From Pseudorasbora parva (taxonomy: Eukaryota; Chordata; Actinopteri; Cypriniformes; Gobionidae): a DNA stretch of 64,000 bases. The stretch is from NCBI RefSeq assembly GCF_024679245.1, contig NC_090176.1:22246793-22310792 (forward strand). Direction: 5' to 3'. A program made the position numbers and the translations under genes. Within the stretch, counting starts at the first letter, position 1, and the number at the start of each line of letters is the position of its first letter. The notes below the pieces were generated by a model. It made no database searches. It was not told the DNA's origin and was given only the letters and a program-made list of their open reading frames with translations. Positions 21,803 through 35,113 of the stretch are shown here, in pieces.

Positions 21803-22489
21803 TTAAAGGGGTGGTTGATTATGATTTCACTTTTTAAACACACTTTTAGTTAGAGTGTAATGTTGCCGTTTAAGCATAAACAATATCTGTAAAGTAACGA
21901 TATTCAAAGTTCAAAGCAAAGGGAAATAGAAACAGAAATTGCTTTTTAAGGACTATAACAAACGGCTGGTAGGAAATACACAAGCTTCCACCCGGGTAAG
22001 TGGCATCACTAACTGTGAAATTTTCATAAACCCTGGGAACATGCAATAAAGGGAGTGAGATTATCATGACAGAATATGCTAATCAATGACTTGAAGTTAG
22101 TTAAATCAATATCAGCTACATAGGCTAAATTCATCAACTAACCATTCAGAAACATCCTGTTGCATTCTACATGTTGTCACTTCCTCTCGAGGTCTCTCTA
22201 TCATTGTCCAACTCCGCTTTGAACATAAAAGGCTGAACAGTTTCATTGCCTGTCTTTATGAGGTAATCAGAGCTGCTAACTGGAGCTCCTGAAGCTCCGC
22301 CCTGTAAGGAGCAGCTCATTTGCATTTAAAGAGACACAAAAATGGCACGTTTTTGCTTACACTCAAAAAGTGACAATTTTAACATGCAATTATAACGATT
22401 ATGGGCTAAAACTTCACATACACACTTTGGGGACATCAGCTACTAGTATTTTACGTCCTATAAAAAGGTGCAGTTAACCACACCTTTAA
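21803..22489. mobile_element. 687-bp TTAA-flanked non-autonomous element
   Basis: Ends are TTAAAGGGGTGGTTGATTAT and GCAGTTAACCACACCTTTAA. They form inverted termini (TTTAAAGGTGTGGTTAAC when complemented). It contains GGAGCTCCTGAAGCTCCGCC and an ATTTGCAT octamer, as seen in related cyprinid elements. Non-coding. Confidence 0.65.
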
Positions 22490-24264
22490 ATTGACGAAGC
22501 TTAAACTTTTATGATGATGCAGCACTGGCCCGAGAATCATTCACGTTTGTTCATGTTCATGTTCTCACAACATTGCATTGTAGAAATTGTAAAAAATGTG
22601 ACAATCCCAACTGGCCATTGACACCATTTCATTTACTCAGCAATGTTGAGTTTCTCGCCTTTGGTGCTCGGCAAGTGTTCATTTTACACCCTGAATGTAC
22701 TGGTACGTTTTTTTGATACAGCAGCCAATGGCAGGTGTTGAAGAAAGTTCATTTTGGACCCTCATTTACATCATTTTTACCTTTCCCTTGTTCTGACTAG
22801 ATAATTGTCCCAATATCTCTCTATACTGCCTTGATTCAGCAATACTAACTTTAATCAGGAGTCATAGAAACTTCCACCAAATACATTGGTGTCTTTCCTT
22901 ATTAGGATTGGGACAAACCAGCGTAATTTGTTTTCACTCAGAGTACATAGTAATTCCCTTTGTATGAGATCAATAGTTATACCTTCTCAAATTCAAATGA
23001 GCTAACGTCTGTTTTTGTAAGAGCTGCAATGAACAATGAAGCATCGCAGGCTGTGGGATTAGAGAGGCAGATCGAATTAAACTAACTCCAAACAGCAATC
23101 ACCAAATCTAACGAGCCTGCTCATTAAGGTCGACACTGCATTTATTCGTTTGCTCGTCTGTGCTTATTTATCTATTTATTCAGCGCTAATTATTCAGCTA
23201 CTGAAGGAAACAAACACTCACTGCGTCAAAGCAAAACAAAGTTATCAGCCGCCGTTTTTGCATCAGAGGAAAAGTGTGAGCAGTTTTTGCGTGATGAAAC
23301 GGTTCGGAACCACCTGAAGGCATGATTATTGCATCGTGGAAACGATGACTATTGACTGAAGGGAACATGAGAGAATTTGCCATATCCTGTGATTTTACAC
23401 AGACACTCTCTTTCACATTCACAGAAGTTTCCATAGCCTCTTCTGTGAGTGAAATGTAGTCTGCACCACAGATATAAATAATACTCCTCATGACAGACAC
23501 ATTACGAATGCCTATTGTTACAGCTGCCTCTCGTTTGTTTTCAGATTTAGCCCTTTTATGGAAATATCTGTAGCATACGTATCTCACTCCATCAACCCAC
23601 AAGGATCTTCCCCGTAAACACAGAGAAATGAAAAATCGTTTTTTTATTAGGATTTCTTGTTGGACTGTTCCAGAATCAGAACCGTTCCGCTATTGCCACA
23701 CAAGCAAATTTTTCTGTTTTGTCCTGCTTTCCAGTAAATGTTTGAGCATTTCTTTGCCAGAGGATCCTACCGCTTATGTCATAACTATTTATTTTTCTTT
23801 TGTATATATATGAAAAGAGTTGCAGTGTTTACTGGTTCATTACTGTACTAACAGTAGGGTTGATATAGATTATGTATAGACTTTGATTGATGAATGCTCG
23901 ACCACTCCATGAATTTCAGTGCTGACTCAGACTGCATTGCTCAGGCATGACTGTGGTGTAGTTGTCTCAGTGACCGCAAGTTCACTTTTGATGTACAGAT
24001 GAAATTAAGGCTTGGCATTTGTCAGTATTTGTGTCAAAAATGGGTCTGTTTCAAAACCAGTGAGCTGCCTCGCTGTCTGCTGCCTACACAAAAACCTTCT
24101 TTCTAAGGCAGCGTCCTAACTGATAAAGAGGTATTTGAAGAGGTATCATATTGCTAAGCTAATGATCAGAGGCGGAGAGTTGTGCAATAGTTTTACTTTC
24201 TACTCAAGTACATATTTCAAGTATATACTTTATCAGTGTTTTTCTTTGGACACTTTTGCACACT
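22490..24264. other. Single-copy sequence, candidate non-coding element
   Basis: No gene or repeat was recognised. 23030-23200 has AATTAAACTAACTC, GCTCATTAAGGTCGAC and GCGCTAATTATTCAGC, a homeodomain-rich texture. A 134-codon minus ORF (23198-23602) has no recognisable domain, and no splice or other gene signals were noticed around it. Confidence 0.3.
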
Positions 24265-24722
24265 TCAATCCTGTGTTCAATCCTCAAATAAAGATTCAAA
24301 CGGTTGTGAATCAGTGTATTGATTCATGATTCGGATTGCATGCCAAACTTCTGAAATCACGTGACACTGGCGATCCAAATCATTGATCGATTCACTGATT
24401 CACAACCATTTGAATCTTTATTTGAGGTTTGAACACAAACAAGGAAGAGAAGACAATGCTGAATAAAGTCATAGTTTTTGTTATTTTTGGACCAAAATGT
24501 ATTTTCGATGCTAACTAACTGATGTCACATATGGACTACTTTGATTATGTTTTTATTCCCTTTCTGGACATGGACAGTATAGTGTGCATACACTTGGATA
24601 CACTCTCGGACTAAATATAAAATATCTTAAACTGTGTTCTGAAGATGAACGGAGGTCTTACGTGTGAGGAATGACAGGAGGGTGAGTCATTAATGACATC
24701 AATTACATTTTTGGGTGAACTA
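24265..24722 (-). mobile_element. MITE, inverted partner of 55756-56215
   Basis: It contains CATTTTTGGGTGAACTAAA at its right end. Shared with 55756-56215 on the opposite strand are TGACATCAATTACATTTTTG, ATACTGTCCATGTCCAGAAA (complement) and GATCGATTCACTGATT. The left part holds an inner inverted repeat: CCTCAAATAAAGATTCAAAC (24282) against TTTGAATCTTTATTTGAGG (24409). Confidence 0.7.
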
Positions 24723-25454
24723 AATACTCAATATGAAACGCAGTGCAGTAAAAAATATAATATTATGTTTTGGAATGTTGTGAAGTAATAGTTTTCCAAA
24801 GAAGAACACCGATAAAGTACATACTTGAAAAATGAAATTACTTGGAAAGTAAAAATACTTCACTACCTTCCGCCTCTGCTAATGATACTCTGATAAAGAT
24901 AAAAATACATAGCATGTCCATTTGCACAACAATGATATGCTTAAAGCTGAGACGTTTTTTCAGCATACAAACGACACCATTGTCAAAACGATCCCCATTT
25001 ACAAAGTTTTGCGAAAACGTCAAAAAACGCTGTATTCTGCCCATGTATTCTGCGCCAGCCCATTAGATGGAGACCGCTTTCAAAAACTTGCACTTTGAAA
25101 CACGTTTTTGTACAAGTTTGCCTTTTCAGAAAATATATAAGCAGCCAAAACTCATAAAAAGTGTTACCTTTTTAGTTAGGGTTAGAGGTGTCGTGTAAAC
25201 AGCCCCTTAGATAAAATAATGGAAAGATGTACATATGATGCTGCCTTAGAATCTAGCCAGATAAATTGTATCTTAGCAGGCGGTAAAATTATGCTGCCTC
25301 TTCATGTTGGGAGTGTGACTTTAATGGCTTAAAATGATGCCTTAAAATACTGCTTACGTAGGCAGCTCACAATTGGTTTTGGAACAAAACAAATGTGTGT
25401 GTGCCCTCTAGAAGTTACCTGTACCCACAATTCTGTGCCATCTTGGAATCATTC
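24723..25454. other. AT-rich sequence, no gene
   Basis: No exon or repeat family was identified. Confidence 0.2.
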
Positions 25455-25595
25455 CTGCAGCTCAGCTGCTAACAACACCAAGGTCATGGGTTTGATTCCC
25501 AGGGGGATAGGCATGCTGTGAAGATGTATGCCTTGAATGCACTGCAAGTCACTTTGAATGAAAGTGCCTGGTAAATGCATAATAAATGCTGAAGT
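25455..25595 (+). mobile_element. tRNA-derived SINE
   Basis: CCAAGGTCATGGGTTTGATT is a box B-like segment, followed by TGCCTTGAATGCACTGCAAG and GTAAATGCATAATAAATGC, the usual teleost SINE tail. The box A region is degraded. It is the same family as 37020-37190, in opposite orientation. Confidence 0.7.
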
Positions 25596-27204
25596 GTATA
25601 ATACATTTATATGGAAGTCTGAAGATGGCAAACAGGAAGTTAAAAGCCTTAAAGGCAAATACTGCTACTGTCTTGCAGGTTCTGTGCTGCTCATTCCTCA
25701 GATGTTGAGATAAGATGTATGCCACACTCTCTATGTAACACGCAATTATATTATGTGTTGCCTGCAGTGTCTAATGTCTCAAACTATTTTTACCCAATGG
25801 AAACTTAAACCAAACGAGGCTTCAGGATTAAAAAAGAAGACTGTTCATGTTTTCAAAGGCCTCTCTTTATGGAATCAGTCGTGAGAAGACAGCCAATGAG
25901 CAGCCGAGAGGCATCTAAACAGATTCCAAAAATATATATACGGTAGTCTTGTGACTGTTTATAAGGCCTGTTAGGCAGTTAGCTTGATAATGCTCCAATT
26001 GCCGCCTAACTACTACAGTCCTAATGAGGGATAGACATCAGCTAGGAGTCAATCCTCACACTTTCGCTCTCATTCCCCCTGAGAGGAATGATGTCGTCCA
26101 TGAGAAGCTAACCTCACAAATCTGTCAGAGTTTTCTCTCTGTGAGGACCAGCTGCTGTTTCCTTTCCTAAGCTGGGACACAATCCAGATCCGTCTCTAGC
26201 ACACGTCAACAGCTGCATCTTCTGTTCACACAATGAGAAAATATCCCAAAAATACACCGTTTTCCCGTAACTCTTTTATTTTTTAGTCACACTTTCATAA
26301 AACCCGCTGCCAGTAGTGAAATATTTTCCTTGAAATGCCAGCAGATATTTGTTTTATATTCTCCAGTCGGGTGCTGAATTTCACTGGTTTTCTTTAGTTG
26401 TGGTTTGAGCAAGATGTGATCCATCCCTTGTGTGTTTTCCCATTTTCCTCAGCAGGTTTTTGACCTCAGAACTTGCGGTACTGCTGTGCATATCGTGGTA
26501 GCAGCTCTTACAAAGTCAAGGTTGATTTGGGCATAAAAGGGACAGGATGTGATGTGATTCTTTGATGTTGGTTCTGAATCCCAGTTCAAATGTAAAAGCA
26601 GGTATCGAAATTAGCAACATGGTGTTATGAGACCCAGCTGAGGGCTTTAACAATGAACCTAGCATTTAGGTTCCTGTCTGCTGGAATGACTGCTTTGCCA
26701 CAGCCCCAATCCAACCATTGTCATCTTTTCCTCTCTGGGGGCTGTACAAACCACAGAGCTGAAGTGGAGAATGAGACATTAGACTTGGGGAAACTGTAAT
26801 AAGTCAGTAAGCCCTTCCATTGCGTCCGCTCTTCTGTCTAAACTCAGCAACATCAGGGCCAGTCGTGACAAGCCAGTGGAGATCTTGGAGGGCTGTCAGG
26901 AGGATCTGGTCTAGCTTTCCCCTTAAATGTCCAGACGCATAGGTTTTTAGAACAAACCTCATAGACATCTATTTGCGTCCTTTTTCTAGGGGAAATTGAT
27001 GCTGATTCACCATATAAGTGTAACTTTCGTCTGATTGTAGAAGTCTGCCCAAGCGTGGACTGGGAGGAGGGCTGTGGAGGCTGAGGGTGCCATTTGGGTA
27101 GTTGTTTGGAGTAAAGTAATGACCACAAAATGACAAATGAGACATTGTGTGGTCTTGTGGACTTCACAGACACTACAATCCGAATTTCTATTTGAAGAAT
27201 TGGT
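25596..27204. other. Single-copy sequence, no gene
   Basis: No supported exon. A minus ORF at 26853-27173 (Pro/Ser rich) shows no domain. 25950-26240 is repeat-free but otherwise unremarkable. Confidence 0.25.
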
Positions 27205-27510
27205 TCTCTTTCGATTTTTGAGTTTTGACTATATCTCTATGCATCCTTCTGTCCGTCTGAAAAGGCTGTACTCCTTTAAACTTCGAACCCCTTCAAATTA
27301 TTTTTAAACATCTCTTAAAACTGAAAAACTGTCACACCAACAAAGTTTATCTTGCTTTTCTTTCTTTACGACTATTTTAATTATCCTTTTTTTAATTCTC
27401 ACACATTATTTATTATGCATATGTTATCACTATTTTTATTTATTTCTAAGTAAAGCACTTTGAATTGCCCTTGTGTATGAAATGTGCTATACAAATAGAA
27501 CTGCCTTGCC
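27205..27510 (+). mobile_element. Possible LINE 3' end
   Basis: AAAGCACTTTGAATTGCCCT, then GAAATGTGCTATACAAATAG, then CTGCCTTGCCTT resembles the 3' tail of L2-like fish LINEs. Upstream, a short degenerate frame (LKHLLKTEKL) is compatible with the C-terminal tail of the pol ORF. No reverse transcriptase domain is present. Confidence 0.45.
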
Positions 27511-29420
27511 TTTTCTAGTTAATGAATTCAGTTTATTAACTATTAACGTATTAACTTACAGTTTTCAATCCTGTTAGCTACTGCAATTCAACTGTAATTT
27601 GGAAATTGGACACAGCCCTTCCAAAAGCTGAAAGCCAAAGCAATTCAAGACTTTTATAAAGTGTGTCTTTTTGGACAGGGCAATGACATACACACTACTT
27701 CTGTTTTGATTTCACATATGAAGCTAACCGTGCCAGGGTATGTGGTCACCCTCAGACTAACCACCACAAACTAATATGGTTTGAATGTTTAATCAGATCA
27801 TGTTTCCACATTTGGCAAAACCAAAGAGTTTCTAACTCAAAACAGTATGGTTCTGGAAAACTTTCCAGTAAAACGATGTATGAAAGTGGCCTGTGGCTAT
27901 CATCTGCTCGGTGTTTATGAGTGGTCAGTGCCACTCAGATTCTGAGTTTCTTAGGGGAAATCTGTATCTTTGTTCTAAGTTGTGCTTGAACAATGGATAG
28001 AGGGAACAGCTACTATCTGACTACCATACATCTGCGGCAGGTTATTCATAACCAGAGAAGTTGTTGCACACTTCCAAATGTGGCTATGGGGAATATTTTG
28101 GGGCCAATAAAACCGTTTTCTCTATTTGTTTTTGATGTAAAAACTAAAGAATCTATGCGTCTCCCTTAATGCTTTGTCTATGGCCATATGTATATTGTCT
28201 ATAGTTTTGTTCTCTTATTAATCAATCAAGGCCACATGCATGTGACATTTGTTTTGTAGGGTTAGGTGAGGTGTGTCATTTTTGTATGTTACAATACTTT
28301 CTCCTGTGCCTTCTAAATATGCAAAGAAATATAAGAGCATCCAAACCAAATGGGGCTAACTTTCGTTTTCACCTTGACCTCAAACAAAATGGCTTCCCGT
28401 GGGAGAGCAGTTGAACTCGGCAGTAATTTGCGAGTGATAATCTGCCCTCTTGATCACCACATGGCTATGATGAGATTAGAGGCCTGGATAATTCATTTCT
28501 AGCCTGATTTTCCTCTTAATTGACTTTAATGGCTTTTTTTCTGAGGCAGTTGAACAACCTGCTGTTGTTTCTGAGAGGTTTCTCACTCATATAGAGCAGG
28601 CTTTGTCCTTTGTTTCCAGCTTGCTTTGTACTAACACTGATACATTCAGGATGCCATCTTGAAAAAATTGTTATAAATGTTTTGCAAAATACTCCAAACC
28701 CCTTTTGAAGGGCGTTTTTTTTATTTAATTTTTTACTTTTTTTATTCGTTAACTGCAGTTTCCAAAATATCAAGAGATTTTCAATGCCATATTAAAATGA
28801 TTTGCCTGATAAATGAACCTGAGTGATTGGACAGACTGAAGTAGATGACTCTAATAGCATCTCTGCACTGAACTTTTGTGGGACAGTTCAGTGAGTTTTA
28901 GTGTACATTTTATATCTGCAAGTCCGTGTGCGTGAGAATCATCAAGATACAGAAATATCAAATTGATTCACTGTTTCCTGTGATTATGATTCCGGTGCAA
29001 ATGCATATTATCATGATATATATGCCTCTTGAGACACTCTGTGAGTTGAAAAAAATGCGATGTTTATAATTATATAAATTTGTGCCAAAATGATTCACTG
29101 TCCTTATGGAACCAGTCTTGGCTCTAGATCTAGATCACGGTCCATTAATTAGTGAATTTTGCGGTAAATTACAAGTTTTAAAGGAGATCATGGGAGACTC
29201 ACAGTTGATCTGCTCTCCAAGTGAGTCCAAGTGAAATCATGTTTGTGTGGGAGGTCTGTTAACTCACCTTCAGTTTATAAACTTTTGAAATACTTTAAAT
29301 TTTTAAATGCTTAGTATTGCTGTTAGTGTTTCCTTTTTCCTTATCTTGGACACTATTATTATATGTCATAGACCCATATCAATAAAGGTTGCATAAAGCC
29401 AACAAATATTTGCTGTAAAT
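27511..29420. other. Single-copy sequence with a candidate conserved element
   Basis: 28415-28535 is repeat-free and has TTTGCGAGTGATAATCTG, GGATAATTCATTTCTAG and CTCTTAATTGACTTTAATGG, a cluster of homeodomain-type sites. The rest shows no gene. Confidence 0.25.
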
Positions 29421-29423
29421 TAG

Positions 29424-30212
29424 GGGTGACCCCAAATAGTCGAAGATTTGATGCATCGATATGCGGAGCCGGATTTGACCACCGATCTCATAGTCGAATC
29501 TTTGCGGGTGTTTTGAAATGAGGATCATACTATTTTGGCAATTTGGGGGTGCTCAATACTTTAAAGACGAGGCGCAGATGAAGCCACAGAGCGGCACAAT
29601 ATATTTCCCTCAAATCGTCAATGTACATACTGATTTCACCCTGTGCTACAAGATACACCCATCATGCAGCTCTTCTGTCAGAACTCAATTCAAAATTGAG
29701 CTTGTGTGTATATAATGTGCGCGTCCGGTGTGAGATACCTGAGACGGCGCTGAGCTTTGCTTACAGTGTGAGACCCTCTTTAGGCATAATCGACTTAAGA
29801 ACGTGCATGGAAACGCACTCAAAGTGTTCTTTTCCTCTCTAGGCAGGTATTTTTTTTAGATTTATTTATCAAAATATTATTTTATATATTTGTGTGATGT
29901 TCTGTATTCCGATCGCGGATGTAAAATGTTATGAGAAAATGTTTTGTGAATATTTATCCACCACATTACCTTTTATTTAAACCTAAATAAGAAAGCCATT
30001 GTCAGTTCGTCTGTCAGTTGGCAGGCAGTTTTGGTCGCTTTATTCAAAAGTTGTTGCTGTGTGCAGTGTGTAAAGGAAAATAAAAATATGTTTACCCTCC
30101 TGTTGATTGTTGTTCCCCTCCCAACCCATTCACACCTTCTATCAGTCGACTATAGAAAGATTCGTCAATTCTGATTCGAATGTGTAAATCCTTAGTCGGG
30201 GACACCCTTCTA
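29424..30212. mobile_element. hAT-like non-autonomous element
   Basis: The left end is TAGGGGTGACCCCAAATAGT, then CGAAGATTTGA; the right end is AAATCCTTAGTCGGGGACAC, then CCTT. Imperfect inverted ends of this wording (GGGGTGNCCC, TAGTCG) are known in fish hAT elements. A clear 8-bp duplication could not be read. Internal plus ORFs (29518-29842) carry no domain. Confidence 0.5.
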
Positions 30213-32454
30213 AGTATAGACTCTAAATATAGATGAAGGTTGACAAATTTGGTCTGAATTATAGCGAAGTTCCACTAATGTTTCAGCGGGCTTGATTTAT
30301 CTCAAAGAGGATCAGAGCAGCACGGTTAAATCCCCACACTCCTGTTTATAGTCTCAGACAGCATGTTGTTTTACCACAGCAATCGGTCTTCACTTCAAAA
30401 CGCCTTACATCACAGAGCGTCAGAGAGAAAGTGATAAAGACGGATGAGGGTTGTTATCCTCTCCCTGTCTTCCTCTCTCCCTCTCGTGTGCAGCTTCGGG
30501 GCAGATGTGGAGCCTCAGTAACCCCTCTGATGATGACGTAACTGTCTGAACAGAGGTCACAACCTCACAGATATTCATTACCTTCCCAGATAGGCCTAAT
30601 TGGACCCTTACTCTGCCTAACAGAATGCACATCTAGTGCAAAGGAGACACTCAGTCGGGTGGCGTGATGCCGTCTCTTCCTCTGACCGACCCGGCCCAAT
30701 TGTCTCTTGGCCATATCTGTGGAGCCTGAGCCCCAGACGTGCGTGAAGTAATTGTTCGCGCACTATTATTGGCATCAACACGCATGACTGAACGGCCGAG
30801 TTCAAGAGCTCAACATGAGTTCATTATCACAGGGAGAACGGAGAGCATCAAAGGAAGAGGGAAGGCTGCAAAAGACTTTAACTTCCTCCAAACCTTCCTT
30901 CTCCTTTCTCACCTTGTCAGCCTGAGGGTAAAAGAGCCCTTGTGGGTTCGCAGGTGCAGAATGAGCTGCTGTGAATTATCGGTGAAGGTGAGCTTGATGC
31001 TGACTCAGGCGCAATGTCATAGTGCTTCCACCTTATCTGGTGGAACAGTCATGGCCACTTTGGATCAAAGCAGGGCGTCTGGCTCATGATAGCTACCGAT
31101 GAGGTTTCGTCTGCCTTTCGGACATAATTCACCTGGGTTAAAGTGATACGGTTTGCTATTTCTTTCTGCCTTCCAGTTATTCAATTATATTTTAGGAAGA
31201 AGTCAATTGATTTATAATAGTGACAGTACAATTTACCCTCTAAAAGGAATAGAAGGTGTTGTCCAATACTCTGTTTTGACATTTGATATGTTGTAATTGA
31301 TTCCAGCTGTAATATTCTTCCATATGTCATGAGTATGTCTTCCCTTAGATGATGTTTTGGTTGGTCAGCTTGTTGTTTCTCATCTATGCTTCCTGTCTTG
31401 ACATATTTGTCGGGGGTGCTGGCATCTCCGGTGTTTGAGGAGATTACCACAGAGGAGGTTAATTCAAAGGCCTTTGTGCCTGTGTATTGTTTTAAGTTTA
31501 AAATACAACATGGGGACCACGGTGTGCCAAGCAATATAACCTTAATTTAACTTGGCCAGGGAACAGTGGAAGTAAACTTCAATGAATAGTTTCAGTTTGT
31601 TGAGCACATATCCTCAAGTTACAAAAATACCCGGAATGGTAATGTAGGAAAAGGAACACTTTTAGGTTCCTGAGATGGTGAGATGCTGAAATTGATTTTT
31701 TTTTTTCTGACATTAGCACATGTGGAAGCACAGCTAATATTTGGACAATTCCCTGTCTGGGAAGGCTTAGAAGCTATGTTGATGGTTGACTCATTTTGTC
31801 TGAATTGTACAAAATTATTAAGTGTTTCAGAGAACTCAGGGATGTGTCTAGGAATGCAAATAAGCTCTTTTTATTACAGCAGTATAGACACTAACCTATT
31901 GTTTTTCCCCCACATTTTTCTGATAGCAGAAGCAGAGAATGAACAACGTGATGTTGACCTGTTTCTACACAAGATGTAGTGCTCATCAAACATTATTGTT
32001 GGACAGAGATTTGATTTGAAAGCACCAGTTTAATTTTCTATGAAAAGTAAAGAGGTCATCCAAAAAATGTATTTCCCTAGTGTCATGTCTTTCCAAATCG
32101 CTATAATTTTCTTTATATTGTGGGCTAAACATGAAATGTTTGGCCATTTTCAAGTATTTTCCATATAACCATATTTTTTTGATTAAAATGATAAAAAGGC
32201 TTAATAAAAGCTGTACCTAAGACTATTTTCCAAGCCTTCTGAAACCATGTGAGAATATTGTGTGAGAAACAAACTGCAATATAACTGTAAGATGTACTCT
32301 GATAATCTTCCCATTCAGTCTTTTGAATTTGCTGCGACTGAAGCATTTCATGAGTCATTGAATTAAGCTCTGATTTGAATAAGATTGATTCATAAACAAG
32401 TTGTTCACTTTGATTTGCAAAATGGTTCAATCAGTTCTTAGACTGGAAAAACCC
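30213..32454. other. Single-copy sequence, no gene supported
   Basis: Frames at 30739-31089 (+) and 31181-31534 (-) exceed 110 codons, but neither shows a domain, codon character or splice context I can defend. 30500-30800 is relatively GC-rich and may be a conserved non-coding element. Confidence 0.25.
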
Positions 32455-32715
32455 AGCCTGATCTGCCGGCAATTTGATTTCGCCCGGCAACTCTATTGGC
32501 GGGTTTAACATGATGACAGATAGAGAAACGATGGCTTGTTGCCCGTTGATCACGCCTCTTGTGGTCTGATTGGTTGAAGGACTATCCAATTGCGTACAGA
32601 GTCATTTGAATAATGCTCGTTGATCACACCTTGTGTGAAGTAGAAAGTACATAGCAGACTCCTCAGACCAATGTTTAATTTTAAATTGAGTTTGGTGTGG
32701 TGATAGCCAGACAAG
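32455..32715. mobile_element. MITE related to 2668-3000
   Basis: It shares TTGCCCGTTGATCACGCC, GTCTGATTGGTTGAAGGACT and CAATTGCGTACAGAGTCATT with the earlier copy, with a single unit of the block that is duplicated there. It ends GGTGTGGTGATAGCCAGACA. Immediately to the right (32835-32980) lies another diverged block with TCGCATAGCCAGACCATCAG. Confidence 0.6.
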
Positions 32716-33290
32716 TCAATTAATTAAAAAGAGGTCAAAATAACAAATGTGTTGCAGTTCTCAAGTTCAACTCACTCACTCAATGATCTGGTCACTCAAC
32801 AACTTCCCCCCTCATAAGGTTAGGTAAATAATAGTCTCGCATAGCCAGACCATCAGACTGCCGGCATAAGTGGCCTCTATCACAGCTTTCATTGGTCAAG
32901 GACGACCCAATGATGTGATGTTTGACTGACATGTAACGCAACCAATCACAGTTAGTTTTGTTCTGCATCATGTAAGGGGCATGAAAATGTAAAGTCGATT
33001 TTGCTGCAATTACAGACCACCGTGCATCTATAAATTATTCATTCACGAACATTGTGCAAGTTTACTACAACAATTGAGCTGCGAACTTCACATACTTTTG
33101 AAAATCCAACGTTTTATTGATTCTGGTAAGCGCTCATTGTCTCAGTTTTACACACAAGTGCGTTTTACAAGGGAGTTAGGAGACACAGCATTTGTTTCCA
33201 GGCGGACCATTAAAGAACCCAACACACACGTCTTGCCGACATCTTGTAGAATTCAGCCAATTCGATGACGACTTTGAAACTCCTGAAGTT
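32716..33290. other. Repeat-like block, no gene
   Basis: 32835-33290 begins with TCGCATAGCCAGACC and contains CATTGGTCAAGGACGACCC, wording typical of cyprinid hAT-like MITEs, but no closing end could be defined. Confidence 0.3.
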
Positions 33291-33298
33291 GTTTCCAC

Positions 33299-35113
33299 TA
33301 GGGATGCTCATATTGACCGTTTAACCGGTAACCGAGAGTAAGAATTTTGACCAATAACACTATCAATTAACTGGTTTAAAGGTTTTTTTTGTTTTGTTTG
33401 TTTGTTGGTTTTTTTACTCACGGGGCACGTCGACACATGCAATGAACCACACGTGCCGACACAGACATATTTCGCAAAATGAAGCAATGGTAAAGAAGAA
33501 GCATACTGTGTGGGACTATTTCGACAGAAATGGTGATGAAGTTACTTGCATAAAAAGCTACGCGGTATTACAATACAGCAGTAGTACACGCTCCTGACAG
33601 GTGGAAGAAAGCTAATGAAAGTCGCTTCCCGAGGCTGGCCGCTCTAGCGAGGCATCTCTGTATTCCCCGGGCACCAGGCAGTGCCATATGAAGCCTTGTT
33701 TAATGCTCTTCGTAGTGTGGTTTTGTCCGACAGCTTATCAAAAATGTCAGCCCCTAGTCCAACTGAAGCCCGTGTTTTTTTTTTATCGTTTTTTTGGCTT
33801 ACATTGGCTTACATTGTTGCAGCTATTAAAATGGTTCAGTTTTGTATTTAATGTCGAAATAGTATATTTTGTTTCATTTGTTTGTTAAGTTAATTTAGAA
33901 GAAAAAAAAAGACGACAAAGCAAACAGCGGCCGACAGTGAGTTAACCGCATGTTTAATAAATTTAGCCCTCCAAATCAATTCTTAACTTGTCTTGCTTAT
34001 AATAAAATCCATAGATATAACACTTCAAGCATCACAATGTTAGTTCAGTTAGCCTATAATATTACCTCCACAGTAAAAAGCTGAGGCAGGCTGATGCTCG
34101 TCGCAATGGCGCTTCCAAACAAAATGGGCTAAACAATTTAAACAAAAAAGATAATGCAGGTTGTCTTAGAAAGCAATTGATTCAAGATGCATTTTATTCA
34201 GCAGCTCATTTCAAATTCAAAGACCGTAATATGAGAAAGAGTGAACTAAGCACTGGTAAGATCATTTATTAATTTTTATTGAAGATGATTGTCTTTTTGA
34301 GCATCTAAGACTTATTTTAAGTTTCTTTTACTCCATTTGCGTTGGCTTGCTTTACTCATTTGCGGTGATGCATGCTGCTATCTAACTACAACATAGGCCT
34401 ATAGCCCATTACACATGTGGTTTAAACAACCAGATACATTTGCACATGTCAAAATGCTTTCAGACACCTTCTGAGTTGTTTATTTGAGTAATCGGAATTA
34501 AATAGGTCTCGAAAGAATCTCGGAAGGCATTTAGGCCTACTCCTGGTCATTTCGCAATCAGATAGATACCTGGTCAGAGAAAACAAATGAAGGAACCAGT
34601 TGTAAAAAGGCCATAACTCTAGCAGCTGAAGAAACGTGCGCTGCTGCGGACTCTATAACCCTGTGCGAGCCATGTCTTGACAGTCGTATTAGCTATTATG
34701 GTCTAATGTTGTTTCCACTAGCGCAGCACGTCTCATTGTTCCTTTTAATGAATAAAATAAATATAAAACAAAGGAGAGGCCTGAAAAAGGTCCAAAGGCT
34801 GGCCCGAGTTTAGGTATGACGTGAAAATTGCCACAAATTACGGCCACTTTGGGCTTTAAAAAGTCAGGTCCCATCGGGCTCGGGCATAAATGCAGGGCTC
34901 TAGTGTGAATCTAGGCTGTTGTTCTGTGTGTTCTGCTGTTTGCACAATAAAATAAACACTAGAAAAAAGTATTTTTAACGGGTCACAGATACTTGTCAAT
35001 TGTATTTCTATGTAATGCCAATTCAATATTATAATCTTATCAGTTAACGGTTAATAATCGATTAATGAGCATCGGTTGTCTGTCAGGAAAATTAACCGAA
35101 ATGAGCATCCCTA
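33299..35113 (+). mobile_element. 1.8-kb hAT-type element with 8-bp target duplication
   Basis: Ends are inverted: TAGGGATGCTCATATTGACC and GAAATGAGCATCCCTA; just inside, TTAACCGGTAACCG corresponds to TTAACGGTTAATAATCGATT and GGAAAATTAACCG. Flanks are GTTTCCAC (33291-33298) and GTTTCCAG (35114-35121), an 8-bp duplication with one mismatch. That supports the hAT superfamily. The interior holds a short transposase-like fragment at 33484-33595. Most of the transposase is missing. Confidence 0.72.
33484..33595 (+). pseudogene. BED zinc-finger-like fragment of a hAT transposase
   Basis: The frame reads KKKHTVWDYFDRNGDEVTCI and then YAVLQYSSSTRS. The W-x-Y/H-F...VTC...L-Y-SSTS pattern is that of the BED finger at the N-terminus of hAT transposases (typically CxxC...HxxxH). 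The second Cys is replaced (CIKSY where CKLC is usual), and the frame stops before the His pair, so it is a dead remnant. Confidence 0.6.

Noticed and set aside
23198..23602. 134-codon minus-strand ORF
   Set aside because: No recognisable domain, no splice or promoter context, and no codon character; probably a chance frame in single-copy sequence.
30739..31089. 116-codon plus ORF
   Set aside because: No domain; composition and context do not support a gene. Considered as a pard3b exon but lacks the expected motifs.
31181..31534. 117-codon minus ORF
   Set aside because: No family recognised; AT-rich single-copy context without splice support.
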